From: Bryobacteraceae bacterium
GTDB lineage: Bacteria; Acidobacteriota; Terriglobia; Bryobacterales; Bryobacteraceae
Length of the DNA stretch: 15,427 bases
Assembly (NCBI GenBank): GCA_025929455.1
Contig: JAICMB010000018.1
Span: 1-15,427, forward strand
Reading direction: 5' to 3'
Shown: positions 7,679 through 13,981 of the stretch, in pieces
Position numbering within the stretch: position 1 is the first letter of the stretch
How the letters are laid out: every line of letters starts with the position of its first letter
Program-made: the position numbers and the translations under genes
The notes under the pieces: model-generated
Database searches by the model: none
Seen by the model: only the letters and a program-made list of their open reading frames with translations
Told to the model about the DNA's origin: nothing

Positions 7679-8761
7679 CTAACGCGCAGCGCGGACGGCT
7701 TTGAGGAAGCGCTCGCGGTCGCGGGCGTCGGGGATTTCGGCGGCGACGGCGGCGATGACCTGCTCGGCCGAGGCGCTCCGCTTCGCGGCACGGTCGACGA
7801 GAATGCGCGCGACCGGGCCGATGTATTCGGCGAGCTTCGTTTTCACTCTGTCGAGATCGGGGCTTTGCACGGGCGAGGCCGGCGTCGGAGTTGGTGTCAT
7901 CGGCGCGGGCGCCCCTGCGGCCATGCCGTGCGCGTGCGCGGCGGGGAAGGGCTGCGATCCGGGCGCGAATTGCGCGAGGGCATCGTGGAACTCGCGCGCG
8001 TTTTGGAACCGCGCTTCCGGTGATTTTTCGATTGCGCGGAGAATTACCGCGGTTAACCCCGGGGGAAGGTCGGCGGGCGCTGGAGGTGGCGTTTGCAGGT
8101 GCGCGGCCATGATGGCGTAATCGGTCTCACCCTCGAATGGCCGCCGGCCCGTCAGCGTTTCATACAGTGTGATGCCGGCCGAGTACACATCCGACCGCGC
8201 GTCGACCGTGCCCGCGCTGATTTGTTCCGGCGCCATGTAATGCAAAGATCCGATCGCGGTACCGGTGCGCGTGAGGCGGCGGTCGGCGCGGCTTGCGATG
8301 CCGAAGTCGGTGAGCTTCACGGCGCCGTCCGGCCGCAGCATGATATTCGACGGTTTGACGTCGCGATGCACAACGCCGCACGAGTGCGCGTATTCGAGCG
8401 CGTCGAGCACCTGGCACATGCACGATGCGCCGGCTTCGATGGTCAGTGCGCCGCGTGCCAGCAGCCGTTCGAGGCTGCGGCCTTCGACCAGCTCCATGAA
8501 CATGAGCACGTCATCGCCAAGCGGCAACGCGCTGAACAGGCCCGCGATATTCGGATGTGTCAGGCTGGCCTGAATTTTGATCTCGCGTAGGAAGCGCTCG
8601 CCCAACTCCGGCGAACTGCGCACGCCCGGAAGCAGCACCTTCATCGCTTCCATGCGATCGGTCAAAACATTGCGAACGCGATAGACGGACCCCATGCCGC
8701 CAACGCCAATTTTTTCCAGGACCTCGTATCCGGCGACGCGGTCACCCGCAGCGTACTCCAC
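7679..8761 (-). CDS. Soluble Ser/Thr protein kinase (PknB/Hanks type)
   Basis: From the GTG at 8761 the protein has 360 aa and opens directly into a kinase domain: glycine loop G-V-G-G-M-G-S-V-Y (about 19-27), K41 in EAMKVLL, E60, catalytic H132-R-D134-V-K-P-S-N, DFG (152-154), and APE (177-179). All catalytic residues are present, so it should be active. A Pro/Ala/Thr-rich linker (about 270-302) leads to a helical tail of about 55 residues ('YIGPVARILVDRAAKRSASAEQVI'), a type of tail I have seen after such kinases but cannot name with certainty. No TM helix is visible, so it is probably cytosolic. The frame stays open upstream, but that part is low-complexity, antigenic-looking Arg/Ser sequence overlapping the dehydrogenase gene, so I reject it. 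The start codon lacks a strong ribosome binding site. It follows the PQQ dehydrogenase gene by 25 nt on the same strand. Confidence 0.88.
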   Translation of the reverse strand: MEYAAGDRVAGYEVLEKIGVGGMGSVYRVRNVLTDRMEAMKVLLPGVRSSPELGERFLREIKIQASLTHPNIAGLFSALPLGDDVLMFMELVEGRSLERLLARGALTIEAGASCMCQVLDALEYAHSCGVVHRDVKPSNIMLRPDGAVKLTDFGIASRADRRLTRTGTAIGSLHYMAPEQISAGTVDARSDVYSAGITLYETLTGRRPFEGETDYAIMAAHLQTPPPAPADLPPGLTAVILRAIEKSPEARFQNAREFHDALAQFAPGSQPFPAAHAHGMAAGAPAPMTPTPTPASPVQSPDLDRVKTKLAEYIGPVARILVDRAAKRSASAEQVIAAVAAEIPDARDRERFLKAVRAAR

Positions 8762-8786
8762 TAGGTAACAGCTTAGTCGATTTTTC

Positions 8787-10883
8787 TTACGGCAACGCGA
8801 ACGCGACGTAACTGCCACCGCTCGGACTGCCTGACTTACCGCCGCCCGCACCGATGACGACGTACTCGTGGCCGTTGATTTCGAAAACCGCGGGCGTGGC
8901 ATTGCCGCCGGCCGGAAGCGTGGTCTCCCACAGCAGTTTGCCCGTCGATTTGTCGAACGCGCGGAACTTACGGTCGTGCGTGGTCGCGCCGATGAACAGC
9001 AAGCCGCCTGCGGTGACCACCGCGCCACCGTAGTTCTCAGAGCCGGTGTCGCGCAGACCTTTCGCGGCAAGCTCGGGAATCTCGCCGAACGGAATTTTCC
9101 AGGCGTAGTGGCCGGTGCTGACGTCGATCGCATTTAGCGTGCCCCACGGCGGTTTAACGGCCGGATAGCCGTCCGGATCGAGAAACTTGTTGTAACCGTC
9201 GATGCCGTACTTCAGCACTGGCAGGGCATTCTTGTCCGAGCGTTCCGGACCACCGACCGTGACGCTCTCGCCGGTCGTGATATAGCGCACGATTGCATCG
9301 ATCGACTCAGCACCGAGGCGCGCGAAACCCGGCATGCGTCCCGCGCCCGTCGAAACGATGCTCTCGATCTGCTGGGGCGTGCGCCGCGTGCCGATATCGA
9401 CAAGCGACGGAAACTCCGGCGGGCTGCCTTTGCGATCGAGACGGTGGCAGCCGGAGCAGTTCTGGCGATAGAGCGATGCACCCGTGGCCGCGCCCGTGTG
9501 CACGACGCGCGGAACGAGGCGCAGCACCCACGCCATTTCGTTGGAATTGACATACAGCAGCCCTGTCTCAGGGTCCCAGGCGGCGCCGCCCCACTCACCG
9601 CCGCCATCAAACCCGGGGAATACGATCGTGCCGGCGAAACTGGGCGGCGTGAACTGCGGGCCGCCGCGCAGCGTTTTGAACCGCCGCAGCACGTCGGCGT
9701 GTGCTTCGGGGGTGCGGTCGGTCAGCAGGTCTTCGGTAAGCTGCTGGCGTGCGAACGGAGCGGGCGCGAGCGGCAGCACCTGCTTGCGCGCGAGCACCTC
9801 GCCATCGACATCGCTGGGCGGTACGTCGACTTCGTGGTACGGAAACAGCGATTTGCCGGTGGCGCGATCGAACACCCAAACGAAGCCATTTTTCGTGATC
9901 TGGGCGACCGCGTCGATGGTGCGTCCGTCGCGCTTCACTTGCACCAGCGTGGGCGCGGTCGGGAAGTCGCGATCCCAGACGTCGTGGTGCACGGCTTGAA
10001 AATGCCACAGGCGTTTGCCGGTCGTCGCGTCAAGCGCGAGGAGGCAGTTGGCGAACAGGTCGTCGCCGATACGATTCGCTCCGTAGAAATCGAATGCGGC
10101 CGATCCGGTCGGGACGTACACCACGCCGCGCTGCGCATCGAGCGTCAGTCCGGCCCAGGAGTTCGCGCCGCCGATGTACTTCCAGGCGTCGCGCGGCCAG
10201 GTGTTATAGCCGAATTCGCCGGGCTGCGGAATGGTGTGGAAGATCCACCGCATGGCGCCGGTGCGCACGTCGAACGCGCGGATGTGGCCGGGCGCGGCGG
10301 GCAGGTCCTCGGCGACGAGTGTGCCTTGAATGAGCAGGTCCTTGTAGACGACGCCGGGGCTGGTGGCCTGAATCGTGAGACCGGCGGCGTTCGGGCCGAG
10401 GCCGTCGTGCAGATCGATGCGGCCATCGTGTCCGAAGCCGGGGATGGGTTTACCGGTGCGCGCGTCGAGCGCGTAGATGAATTCGTCAATGCCGGCGAAG
10501 ATGCGGCCGTTGCGGCCGTCGCTCCAGTAGGCGAGACCCCGATTGCGTTCTTTGCGAGTGATCTGTTCGCCGCGGTGCGCGTCGAAGTCCCACAGTAGTT
10601 TCCCCGTCGCAGCATCGAGCGCGATGACGCGGACGCGAGGCGTCGTGGCGTACAGCACGCCCTTAACAATGATGGGGTTGCACTGCATCTCCGACCCGTC
10701 GTATTCGTCGTGCGAATCGAACTGCCAGGCGCGCTGGAGGCGGTGGACGTTGTCGCGGTTGATCTGTGTGAGGGAGGAATATTTGAGGCCGCCCGCACCG
10801 CCGGCAACGGGCCAGTCGCGGTTCGCGCCGCCGTACAGGGCTAGTGCGCCGAGCAGAAAAAACGAAGCCAAGCGATACAACAT
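8787..10883 (-). CDS. PQQ-dependent dehydrogenase (glucose-dehydrogenase type) with inserted cytochrome c domain
   Basis: The 698-aa exported quinoprotein has a signal peptide at about 1-20 (LASFFLLGALALYGGA). The rest is a beta-propeller of PQQ repeats ('ALDAATGKLLWDF', 'ALDARTGKPIPGF', 'AFDKSTGKLLWETTLP'). Motifs shared with membrane glucose dehydrogenases include HHDVWDRDFP (299-308), FDGGGEWGGAAWDPETG and PPWGTLNAID. A cytochrome c domain (about 465-540) is inserted between propeller segments, with heme motif C476-S-G-C479-H480 and a likely axial M517 in GRMPGF. The enzyme should oxidise a sugar or alcohol in the periplasm and pass electrons through its own heme to the respiratory chain; the true substrate is unknown. 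A TAGAAT box (10901 to 10896) could be its -10, so it is divergent from lexA across 86 bp. The kinase gene lies downstream. No PQQ synthesis genes are in the window. Confidence 0.9.
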   Translation of the reverse strand: MLYRLASFFLLGALALYGGANRDWPVAGGAGGLKYSSLTQINRDNVHRLQRAWQFDSHDEYDGSEMQCNPIIVKGVLYATTPRVRVIALDAATGKLLWDFDAHRGEQITRKERNRGLAYWSDGRNGRIFAGIDEFIYALDARTGKPIPGFGHDGRIDLHDGLGPNAAGLTIQATSPGVVYKDLLIQGTLVAEDLPAAPGHIRAFDVRTGAMRWIFHTIPQPGEFGYNTWPRDAWKYIGGANSWAGLTLDAQRGVVYVPTGSAAFDFYGANRIGDDLFANCLLALDATTGKRLWHFQAVHHDVWDRDFPTAPTLVQVKRDGRTIDAVAQITKNGFVWVFDRATGKSLFPYHEVDVPPSDVDGEVLARKQVLPLAPAPFARQQLTEDLLTDRTPEAHADVLRRFKTLRGGPQFTPPSFAGTIVFPGFDGGGEWGGAAWDPETGLLYVNSNEMAWVLRLVPRVVHTGAATGASLYRQNCSGCHRLDRKGSPPEFPSLVDIGTRRTPQQIESIVSTGAGRMPGFARLGAESIDAIVRYITTGESVTVGGPERSDKNALPVLKYGIDGYNKFLDPDGYPAVKPPWGTLNAIDVSTGHYAWKIPFGEIPELAAKGLRDTGSENYGGAVVTAGGLLFIGATTHDRKFRAFDKSTGKLLWETTLPAGGNATPAVFEINGHEYVVIGAGGGKSGSPSGGSYVAFALP

Positions 10884-10924
10884 GGGGAACCCGCGATTCT
10901 AGCGCAGCCCGGGTAACAGATTGA

Positions 10925-10952
10925 ATTTGCTCTTGTTTTTCTCCATTTGTTC
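10925..10952 (+). promoter_or_regulatory. Direct repeat in the lexA/dehydrogenase promoter region, candidate operator
   Basis: ATTTGCTC (10925-10932) and ATTTGTTC (10945-10952) match at 7 of 8 positions and start 20 bp apart, about two helix turns. They flank the -35 box and overlap the spacer of the lexA promoter. LexA genes usually repress themselves, and alphaproteobacterial LexA binds direct repeats with a GTTC core, so a LexA site is plausible. The binding motif used by this lineage is not known to me. Confidence 0.35.
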
Positions 10953-10961
10953 GCCCATAAT
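10933..10961 (+). promoter_or_regulatory. Putative lexA promoter
   Basis: TTGTTT (10933-10938) and CATAAT (10956-10961) are separated by exactly 17 nt, a good sigma-70-type match. Transcription would start around 10968, only a nucleotide or two before the lexA ATG at 10970, implying a leaderless or nearly leaderless mRNA. A weak GGA at 10962-10964 is the only ribosome-binding-like sequence. Confidence 0.5.
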
Positions 10962-10969
10962 GGAATGCG

Positions 10970-11596
10970 ATGGCTCTTACGCAGCGGCAGAAGGAAGTCC
11001 TGGACTACATCGCCGGTTTCATTGAGCGAAACGGGTATTCGCCGAGTTACGAGGAGATCGCGCAGGGGCTGAAATTGGCGTCCCTCGCGTCGGTACACAA
11101 GCACATCGGGGCGCTCGAGGGCCGTCATTACCTGCACCGCTCTTACAATCAAAGCCGTTCCCTAGAGTTAGCACCGAAATATTTCGAGGAGCGGCAACGG
11201 AACGGTACGGGTGCGGGCGTGGCGGTTCCGCTCGCCGGGCGCATCGCGGCGGGCCGTCCGGTGGAGGCGGTGGCAGGGCAGGACACGCTGCAGTTCGCCG
11301 AGTTCACCGGGACCGGCGAGACATTTGCACTGCAAGTGAGCGGTGAATCGATGATTGGCGATCACATCTGCGACGGCGACTACGTGCTGGTCGAACGCGT
11401 GAGCACCGCCCGTGACGGCGAGATCGTCGTGGCGCTTGTTGACGGTGCGGAGACCACGCTGAAACGGCTGTACCGGGAGTCGGACGGTAGCATCCGCCTG
11501 CAGCCGGCAAACGCCGCTATGGAGCCGATCGTTGTCGATGCGAGCCGTGTTCAGGTGCAAGGACGAGTGCTAGCGGTATTGCGCAAGTATGCCTGA
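10970..11596 (+). CDS. lexA: LexA SOS-response repressor
   Basis: The 208-aa protein has the full LexA plan. An N-terminal winged helix (about 1-65, 'LTQRQKEVLDYIAGFIERNG', 'SPSYEEIAQGLKLASLASVHKHIGAL') is joined to a C-terminal S24-type self-cleavage domain (about 85-205). The expected cleavage bond is A94-G95 in GRIAAGRPVEA, with catalytic S127 (GESM) and K165 (TTLKR). It should repress DNA-damage genes until RecA-filament-stimulated self-cleavage. The ATG at 10970 gives the standard N-terminus. The gene is monocistronic: the downstream small genes are on the other strand and convergent. A promoter with 17-nt spacing sits immediately upstream, and a direct repeat there may be its own operator. 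Length and motifs are normal. Confidence 0.95.
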   Translation: MALTQRQKEVLDYIAGFIERNGYSPSYEEIAQGLKLASLASVHKHIGALEGRHYLHRSYNQSRSLELAPKYFEERQRNGTGAGVAVPLAGRIAAGRPVEAVAGQDTLQFAEFTGTGETFALQVSGESMIGDHICDGDYVLVERVSTARDGEIVVALVDGAETTLKRLYRESDGSIRLQPANAAMEPIVVDASRVQVQGRVLAVLRKYA

Positions 11597-11608
11597 ACGG
11601 CGGGCCTT

Positions 11609-11779
11609 CTAGACGGCGGATTCGACCGGCGCAAGCCACCGGAAGAGAAAAAAGTGCCGCCCGCAAAGGCCGCACCGATAGGGTATAAAGATCCAGCTTA
11701 GTGTGCGCTCGACGGCGTTGCGCAGTCCAACACGTCTGACGTCGATGGAATGGCAGTTGGGGCAGTTGGATGAGAACAT
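11609..11779 (-). CDS. Small zinc-ribbon protein (56 aa)
   Basis: A 56-codon ORF runs from ATG 11779 to TAG 11609. It starts MFSSNCPNCHS and has two CxxC knuckles, C6-P-N-C9 and C36-G-L-C39 ('YRCGLCGRHFFLFRW'), about 26 residues apart. This is the layout of a single zinc ribbon, with a basic/aromatic tail. It may bind nucleic acid or protein; no function is known. It lies 15 nt after the stop of the 116-aa orphan gene on the same strand, and 12 nt beyond the convergent lexA stop, filling a gap that would otherwise look empty. No strong ribosome binding site is visible, which fits translational coupling. The regular cysteine pairs and the operon position make it a real gene rather than a chance frame. 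Confidence 0.7.
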   Translation of the reverse strand: MFSSNCPNCHSIDVRRVGLRNAVERTLSWIFIPYRCGLCGRHFFLFRWLAPVESAV

Positions 11780-11794
11780 GTTTCGCATTTCGCG

Positions 11795-12145
11795 CTACGC
11801 TTTCAGCCCGCGCCATGCAGCGCCCGTATTCTCGGTCGCGGGCCGGTGCACCGGTTTTCTCTTCTGAGCGGCGAGTTCACGTGCCATCGCGCACTCCTTT
11901 GCGTAATTGCACATTTCCTCTTCGGCAAACGTGAACGCGCGTTTTTCCTCCGCTTCGCTCATACGTTCCAGGATCCCCCGGCAAATTAGCGGCAGATCCT
12001 GCAGGTGAATGCCGTAGCGGCGGGTGAGCGCGAGATCGGCCCTGACCGTAAAGGCACCCGTCCGCTTCCGGTCCTCGTTCGTGCGCTCAAAAGCGAACAC
12101 CCGGAATCCCATTTCGTGGGTCATTTTGGTGAGAATGAAATGCAT
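11795..12145 (-). CDS. Conserved-looking small orphan protein (116 aa)
   Basis: I start this gene at ATG 12145 (MHFILTKMTHEMGFRVFAFERT...), where AGGAAAA lies about 8 nt upstream. The frame is open further upstream, but that part is Arg/Pro/Ala-rich and overlaps the preceding gene. The protein is hydrophilic and rich in Glu, Arg and Lys, with 'FTVRADLALTRRYGIHLQDLPLICRGILER' in the middle and a helical 'FAEEEMCNYAKECAMARELAAQKRK' near the end. No signal peptide, membrane helix or recognised domain is seen. It lies between the GIY-YIG-like gene (41 nt upstream) and the zinc-ribbon gene (15 nt downstream), all on one strand. It resembles the small, many-copy hypothetical proteins of Solibacter-type genomes, from memory only. 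Confidence 0.65.
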   Translation of the reverse strand: MHFILTKMTHEMGFRVFAFERTNEDRKRTGAFTVRADLALTRRYGIHLQDLPLICRGILERMSEAEEKRAFTFAEEEMCNYAKECAMARELAAQKRKPVHRPATENTGAAWRGLKA

Positions 12146-12186
12146 TAATATTTTCCTTTTTTTTCTGCACTGTGCTCTGGGAGCCG

Positions 12187-12489
12187 CTATGGACACCATG
12201 ACGGTTGGCGGTTGCAAGTGGGTTCGTATTCGAGCACCAGGCGGTCCTGCCGCCCCGGCCTCGACGCGGGCTCGCATACTTCGTACACGAACCCCGTCGG
12301 CACGCGTTGCATTACCGCCGCGTGTTGATCCTGCAGATGGGACAGCAGCGCTCCTTTTATATCATCGGTCTCGCCGATGTAGATCCATTCCCGGGCATTC
12401 GAGATTCCGTAAATTCCGGAGGCAACCGGCGCGTATCTGTGGACTGAGCCGGAGGTGAACGCGCGCGGAATTCGCTGGTCAAAAGGCAT
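12187..12489 (-). CDS. GIY-YIG-fold protein, probably catalytically altered
   Basis: The 100-aa protein carries the GIY-YIG core: G25-I-Y27 followed after nine residues by Y37-I-G39 ('SGIYGISNAREWIYIGETDDI'). A later E87...N93 ('VLEYEPTCNR') is at the usual place of the metal-binding Glu and the conserved Asn. The arginine that active family members have after YIG (the 'KKRL' or 'QARL' position) is here alanine (A47 in IKGALLSHL). GIY-YIG domains cut DNA or RNA, but this one may only bind. There is no signal peptide and no extra domain. The start at ATG 12489 has no strong ribosome binding site. It appears first in a minus-strand run with the 116-aa orphan and the zinc-ribbon gene. Confidence 0.7.
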   Translation of the reverse strand: MPFDQRIPRAFTSGSVHRYAPVASGIYGISNAREWIYIGETDDIKGALLSHLQDQHAAVMQRVPTGFVYEVCEPASRPGRQDRLVLEYEPTCNRQPSWCP

Positions 12490-12509
12490 AAGTCATCGTT
12501 CTTCGCGGA

Positions 12510-12560
12510 GAGCTTTCGGCATGCCGAGTCATGCTTACATGAGATATGTTAAGAAAGCTC
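12510..12560. repeat. Inverted repeat between the membrane-protein and GIY-YIG genes
   Basis: Perfect 8-bp arms GAGCTTTC (12510-12517) and GAAAGCTC (12553-12560) enclose 35 nt that hold a 10-bp palindrome CGGCATGCCG (12517-12526) and two CATG boxes. It lacks a U-run, so it is not a standard terminator. It could be an RNA processing structure or a protein-binding site. Confidence 0.3.
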
Positions 12561-12588
12561 GTGCCGGTTTTTTGCGCGAATGACAACA

Positions 12589-12828
12589 TCACAGAGTCAT
12601 GTGATCGTCGGTAATAATGGAAGGAACCGTGACTCGCGAGGACTTCTTCCAATTGAACCAGGCGAGAATAATGCATAGAGCGCCGCACGCGATCGTTATC
12701 GAAAGAAATGTATTGCTGACGGGACGTGAGGCCATCCATACGGCGGGGCAAAAGAAAAAAGCCATGACCAGCAGTGCAGTGGTCATGGTGTAGCGGGTTC
12801 CCGCAGACGCCCTTATAGAATCGGACAT
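12589..12828 (-). CDS. Small two-helix membrane protein (79 aa)
   Basis: A strong ribosome binding site (GAGGAGG, 5 nt spacing) precedes ATG 12828. The 79-aa product has a short polar N-terminus (MSDSIRASAGTRYTM), two hydrophobic helices (about 15-33 'TTALLVMAFFFCPAVWMAS' and about 40-58 'TFLSITIACGALCIILAWF') and a polar tail (KKSSRVTVPSIITDDHMTL). It should sit in the inner membrane as a hairpin. No family is recognised. A near-consensus promoter and a leader of about 95 nt precede it. The longer frame from 12832 in another phase ends in unlikely sequence and does not use this ribosome binding site. Next on the same strand, 99 nt on, is the GIY-YIG-like gene. Confidence 0.7.
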   Translation of the reverse strand: MSDSIRASAGTRYTMTTALLVMAFFFCPAVWMASRPVSNTFLSITIACGALCIILAWFNWKKSSRVTVPSIITDDHMTL

Positions 12829-12930
12829 ACAACCTCCTCGGTTGTCAGGCTGTGCTAAGGGAAAAACGATCAGATCGTCTGACTTAGTTCAGAAAATCTG
12901 CGAGTGGGCGGGACCGCTCAGGCAATTACT

Positions 12931-12959
12931 AGTATGACCTCTTTGCGCGGGCCTGTCAA
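12931..12959 (-). promoter_or_regulatory. Near-consensus promoter for the small membrane-protein gene
   Basis: On the minus strand a perfect -35 TTGACA (12959 to 12954) is followed, after exactly 17 nt, by CATACT (12936 to 12931). Transcription would start near 12924, giving a leader of about 95 nt before the ATG at 12828. The leader holds a dyad, ACGATC-A-GATCGT (12866-12878), that could be a protein or RNA regulatory site. Confidence 0.5.
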
Positions 12960-13000
12960 GGTAGCATGTCACTTTGTGAGTATCGTGCCGAAAGCCGTAG

Positions 13001-13039
13001 CGAACAAAAAAGGGTGCCGCTGGGGCACCCTTTTGTTCG
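13001..13039 (-). terminator. Intrinsic terminator of the RRM protein gene
   Basis: The arms CGAACAAAAAAGGGTGCC (13001-13018) and GGCACCCTTTTGTTCG (13024-13039) pair around a 5-nt loop with a 2-nt A bulge. Read on the minus strand, the GGGTGCC/GGCACCC stem is followed by six T residues, and the hairpin begins 15 nt after the gene's stop at 13055. The opposite strand also gives a stem plus TTTT, so it could work in both directions. Confidence 0.8.
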
Positions 13040-13054
13040 CGGTTTTCTGACGAG

Positions 13055-13354
13055 TTACCAGCGCTTGTTTCGGTACTGGCCGCCGCCGCCGCCGCCGGAT
13101 CCGCGCTCGGTTTTCGGGCGGGCTTCGTTGACGTTCAGGGCGCGGCCGTCCAGTTCTCTGCCGTTCAGTTCCGCAATGGCGCGGTCAGCATCGGCATTGG
13201 CCGTCATTTCAACGAATCCAAATCCTCGCGCCTGGCCGGTATCCCGATCGGTAACGACGCTAACGCGCTCGACGGGTCCGTACGCCTCGAACAAAGATCG
13301 AATCGCACCCTCGGTAGCTCCGAAGTTGAGATTTCCTACAAAAATATTCTTCAT
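13055..13354 (-). CDS. RRM-type RNA-binding protein with glycine-rich tail
   Basis: The 99-aa protein is one RNA recognition motif (about residues 2-80) plus a short Gly-rich, basic tail (RGSGGGGGGQYRNKRW). RNP2 is I4-F-V-G-N-L9 and RNP1 is R43-G-F-G-F-V-E-M50, so the RNA-stacking aromatic residues are in place. This matches the small bacterial Rbp family, single-stranded RNA binders often induced by cold. An AAGGAAAA ribosome binding site lies just before ATG 13354. Upstream, TATAGT (13459 to 13454, minus strand) could be a -10 box, giving a leader of about 90 nt, though no good -35 is seen; a long leader would suit cold-controlled translation. The gene is monocistronic, with a strong terminator directly downstream. 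The rest of the gap to 13595 shows nothing else. Confidence 0.92.
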   Translation of the reverse strand: MKNIFVGNLNFGATEGAIRSLFEAYGPVERVSVVTDRDTGQARGFGFVEMTANADADRAIAELNGRELDGRALNVNEARPKTERGSGGGGGGQYRNKRW

Positions 13355-13595
13355 TTCATTTTCCTTTTTGGTTTGTGAGTCAATCGGGCAGGGTCGGACG
13401 AGGCGCGGTGAAACCGGACTAATGCGAAGATGCCGAAAAATTTAAGACTCCTCACTATAGCATGAAAGGTCCCTGCGAACTTTCAGCACCCGCGAACGCA
13501 CTCGGGAACCGCGTTGCGCCGCTCGTCCGAGCGTTCGCGTCAGCTCTCTCGTTCGCCCAATAATATGCCGGAAACCCGCATGTTAGACTGATTCC

Positions 13596-13955
13596 GTGGC
13601 GGGCGCGGCACACGGTTTGAAGCGGTTTGTGTTCTGGGATTACCCGCGCGCGGGCTGGCAGTACGACGTCATGGTCGCCGTCATCGTGGCGTTCGTATTC
13701 CTGACTCCGCGCGAGTGGTTCCGCGACCAGCCGCGGGCCAGCAGCGTCACGATGATCCCCTCGGCCGAGCCGGGCAAAACGGTCTTCTGGATCGAGCCGG
13801 ACCAACTTACCGACGTTCCCGAAGCCGAGCGCGCCGAGCGTGCGGCCAACCTGCTGCGGGCGCGAACCGGGAAACACTACCGTGTACAACGTGTCGAGCC
13901 GATCGTGGACGCCGAGCAGGATGTAAAAGGCTTCATGGTTTTTGCGTTGCCATAG
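13596..13955 (+). CDS. Single-helix membrane protein of unknown function (119 aa)
   Basis: The product starts at GTG 13596. It has a basic N-terminus with 'KRFVFWDYPRAGWQYD' (9-24), one TM helix (about 25-38, VMVAVIVAFVFLTP), 'REWFRDQPRASS', and a hydrophilic C-terminal domain of about 75 residues ending 'VEPIVDAEQDVKGFMVFALP'. The C-terminal part looks compact, with alternating strands and a helix ('EAERAERAANLLRARTG'). I do not recognise a named family, although I believe similar proteins next to LolA-like genes occur in Acidobacteriota (memory, unchecked). The LolA-like gene starts 26 nt downstream on the same strand, so they are probably co-transcribed and may share an envelope role. No later start codon gives a better ribosome binding site. 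Confidence 0.7.
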   Translation: MAGAAHGLKRFVFWDYPRAGWQYDVMVAVIVAFVFLTPREWFRDQPRASSVTMIPSAEPGKTVFWIEPDQLTDVPEAERAERAANLLRARTGKHYRVQRVEPIVDAEQDVKGFMVFALP

Positions 13956-13981
13956 TCGGGCGCGCAAACGTCTTTAGATTG

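Noticed and set aside
8762..9133. N-terminal extension of the Ser/Thr kinase frame
   Set aside because: The extra 124 residues are Arg/Ser/Ala-rich, without a domain, and overlap the dehydrogenase gene; the kinase domain begins right after GTG 8761.
9444..10598. 384-aa open frame on the plus strand
   Set aside because: It lies wholly antisense to the well-supported PQQ dehydrogenase and has no recognisable domain; GC-rich DNA gives such long shadow frames.
11517..11816. 99-aa minus-strand frame
   Set aside because: It overlaps the end of lexA antisense and the zinc-ribbon gene in a different frame, with no sensible composition.
12146..12277. Upstream extension of the 116-aa orphan
   Set aside because: It is low-complexity, overlaps the GIY-YIG-like gene, and a ribosome binding site supports ATG 12145.
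12479..12832. 117-aa frame overlapping the small membrane protein
   Set aside because: It is in another phase, lacks helices or a domain, and the ribosome binding site spacing fits ATG 12828 instead.
13079..13096. GCC triplet run that looks like a simple repeat
   Set aside because: It encodes the glycine tail of the RRM protein, so it is explained by coding.
13715..13981. Upstream extension of the LolA-like gene
   Set aside because: It is an off-frame reading of the 119-aa gene; the signal peptide marks the start at 13982.
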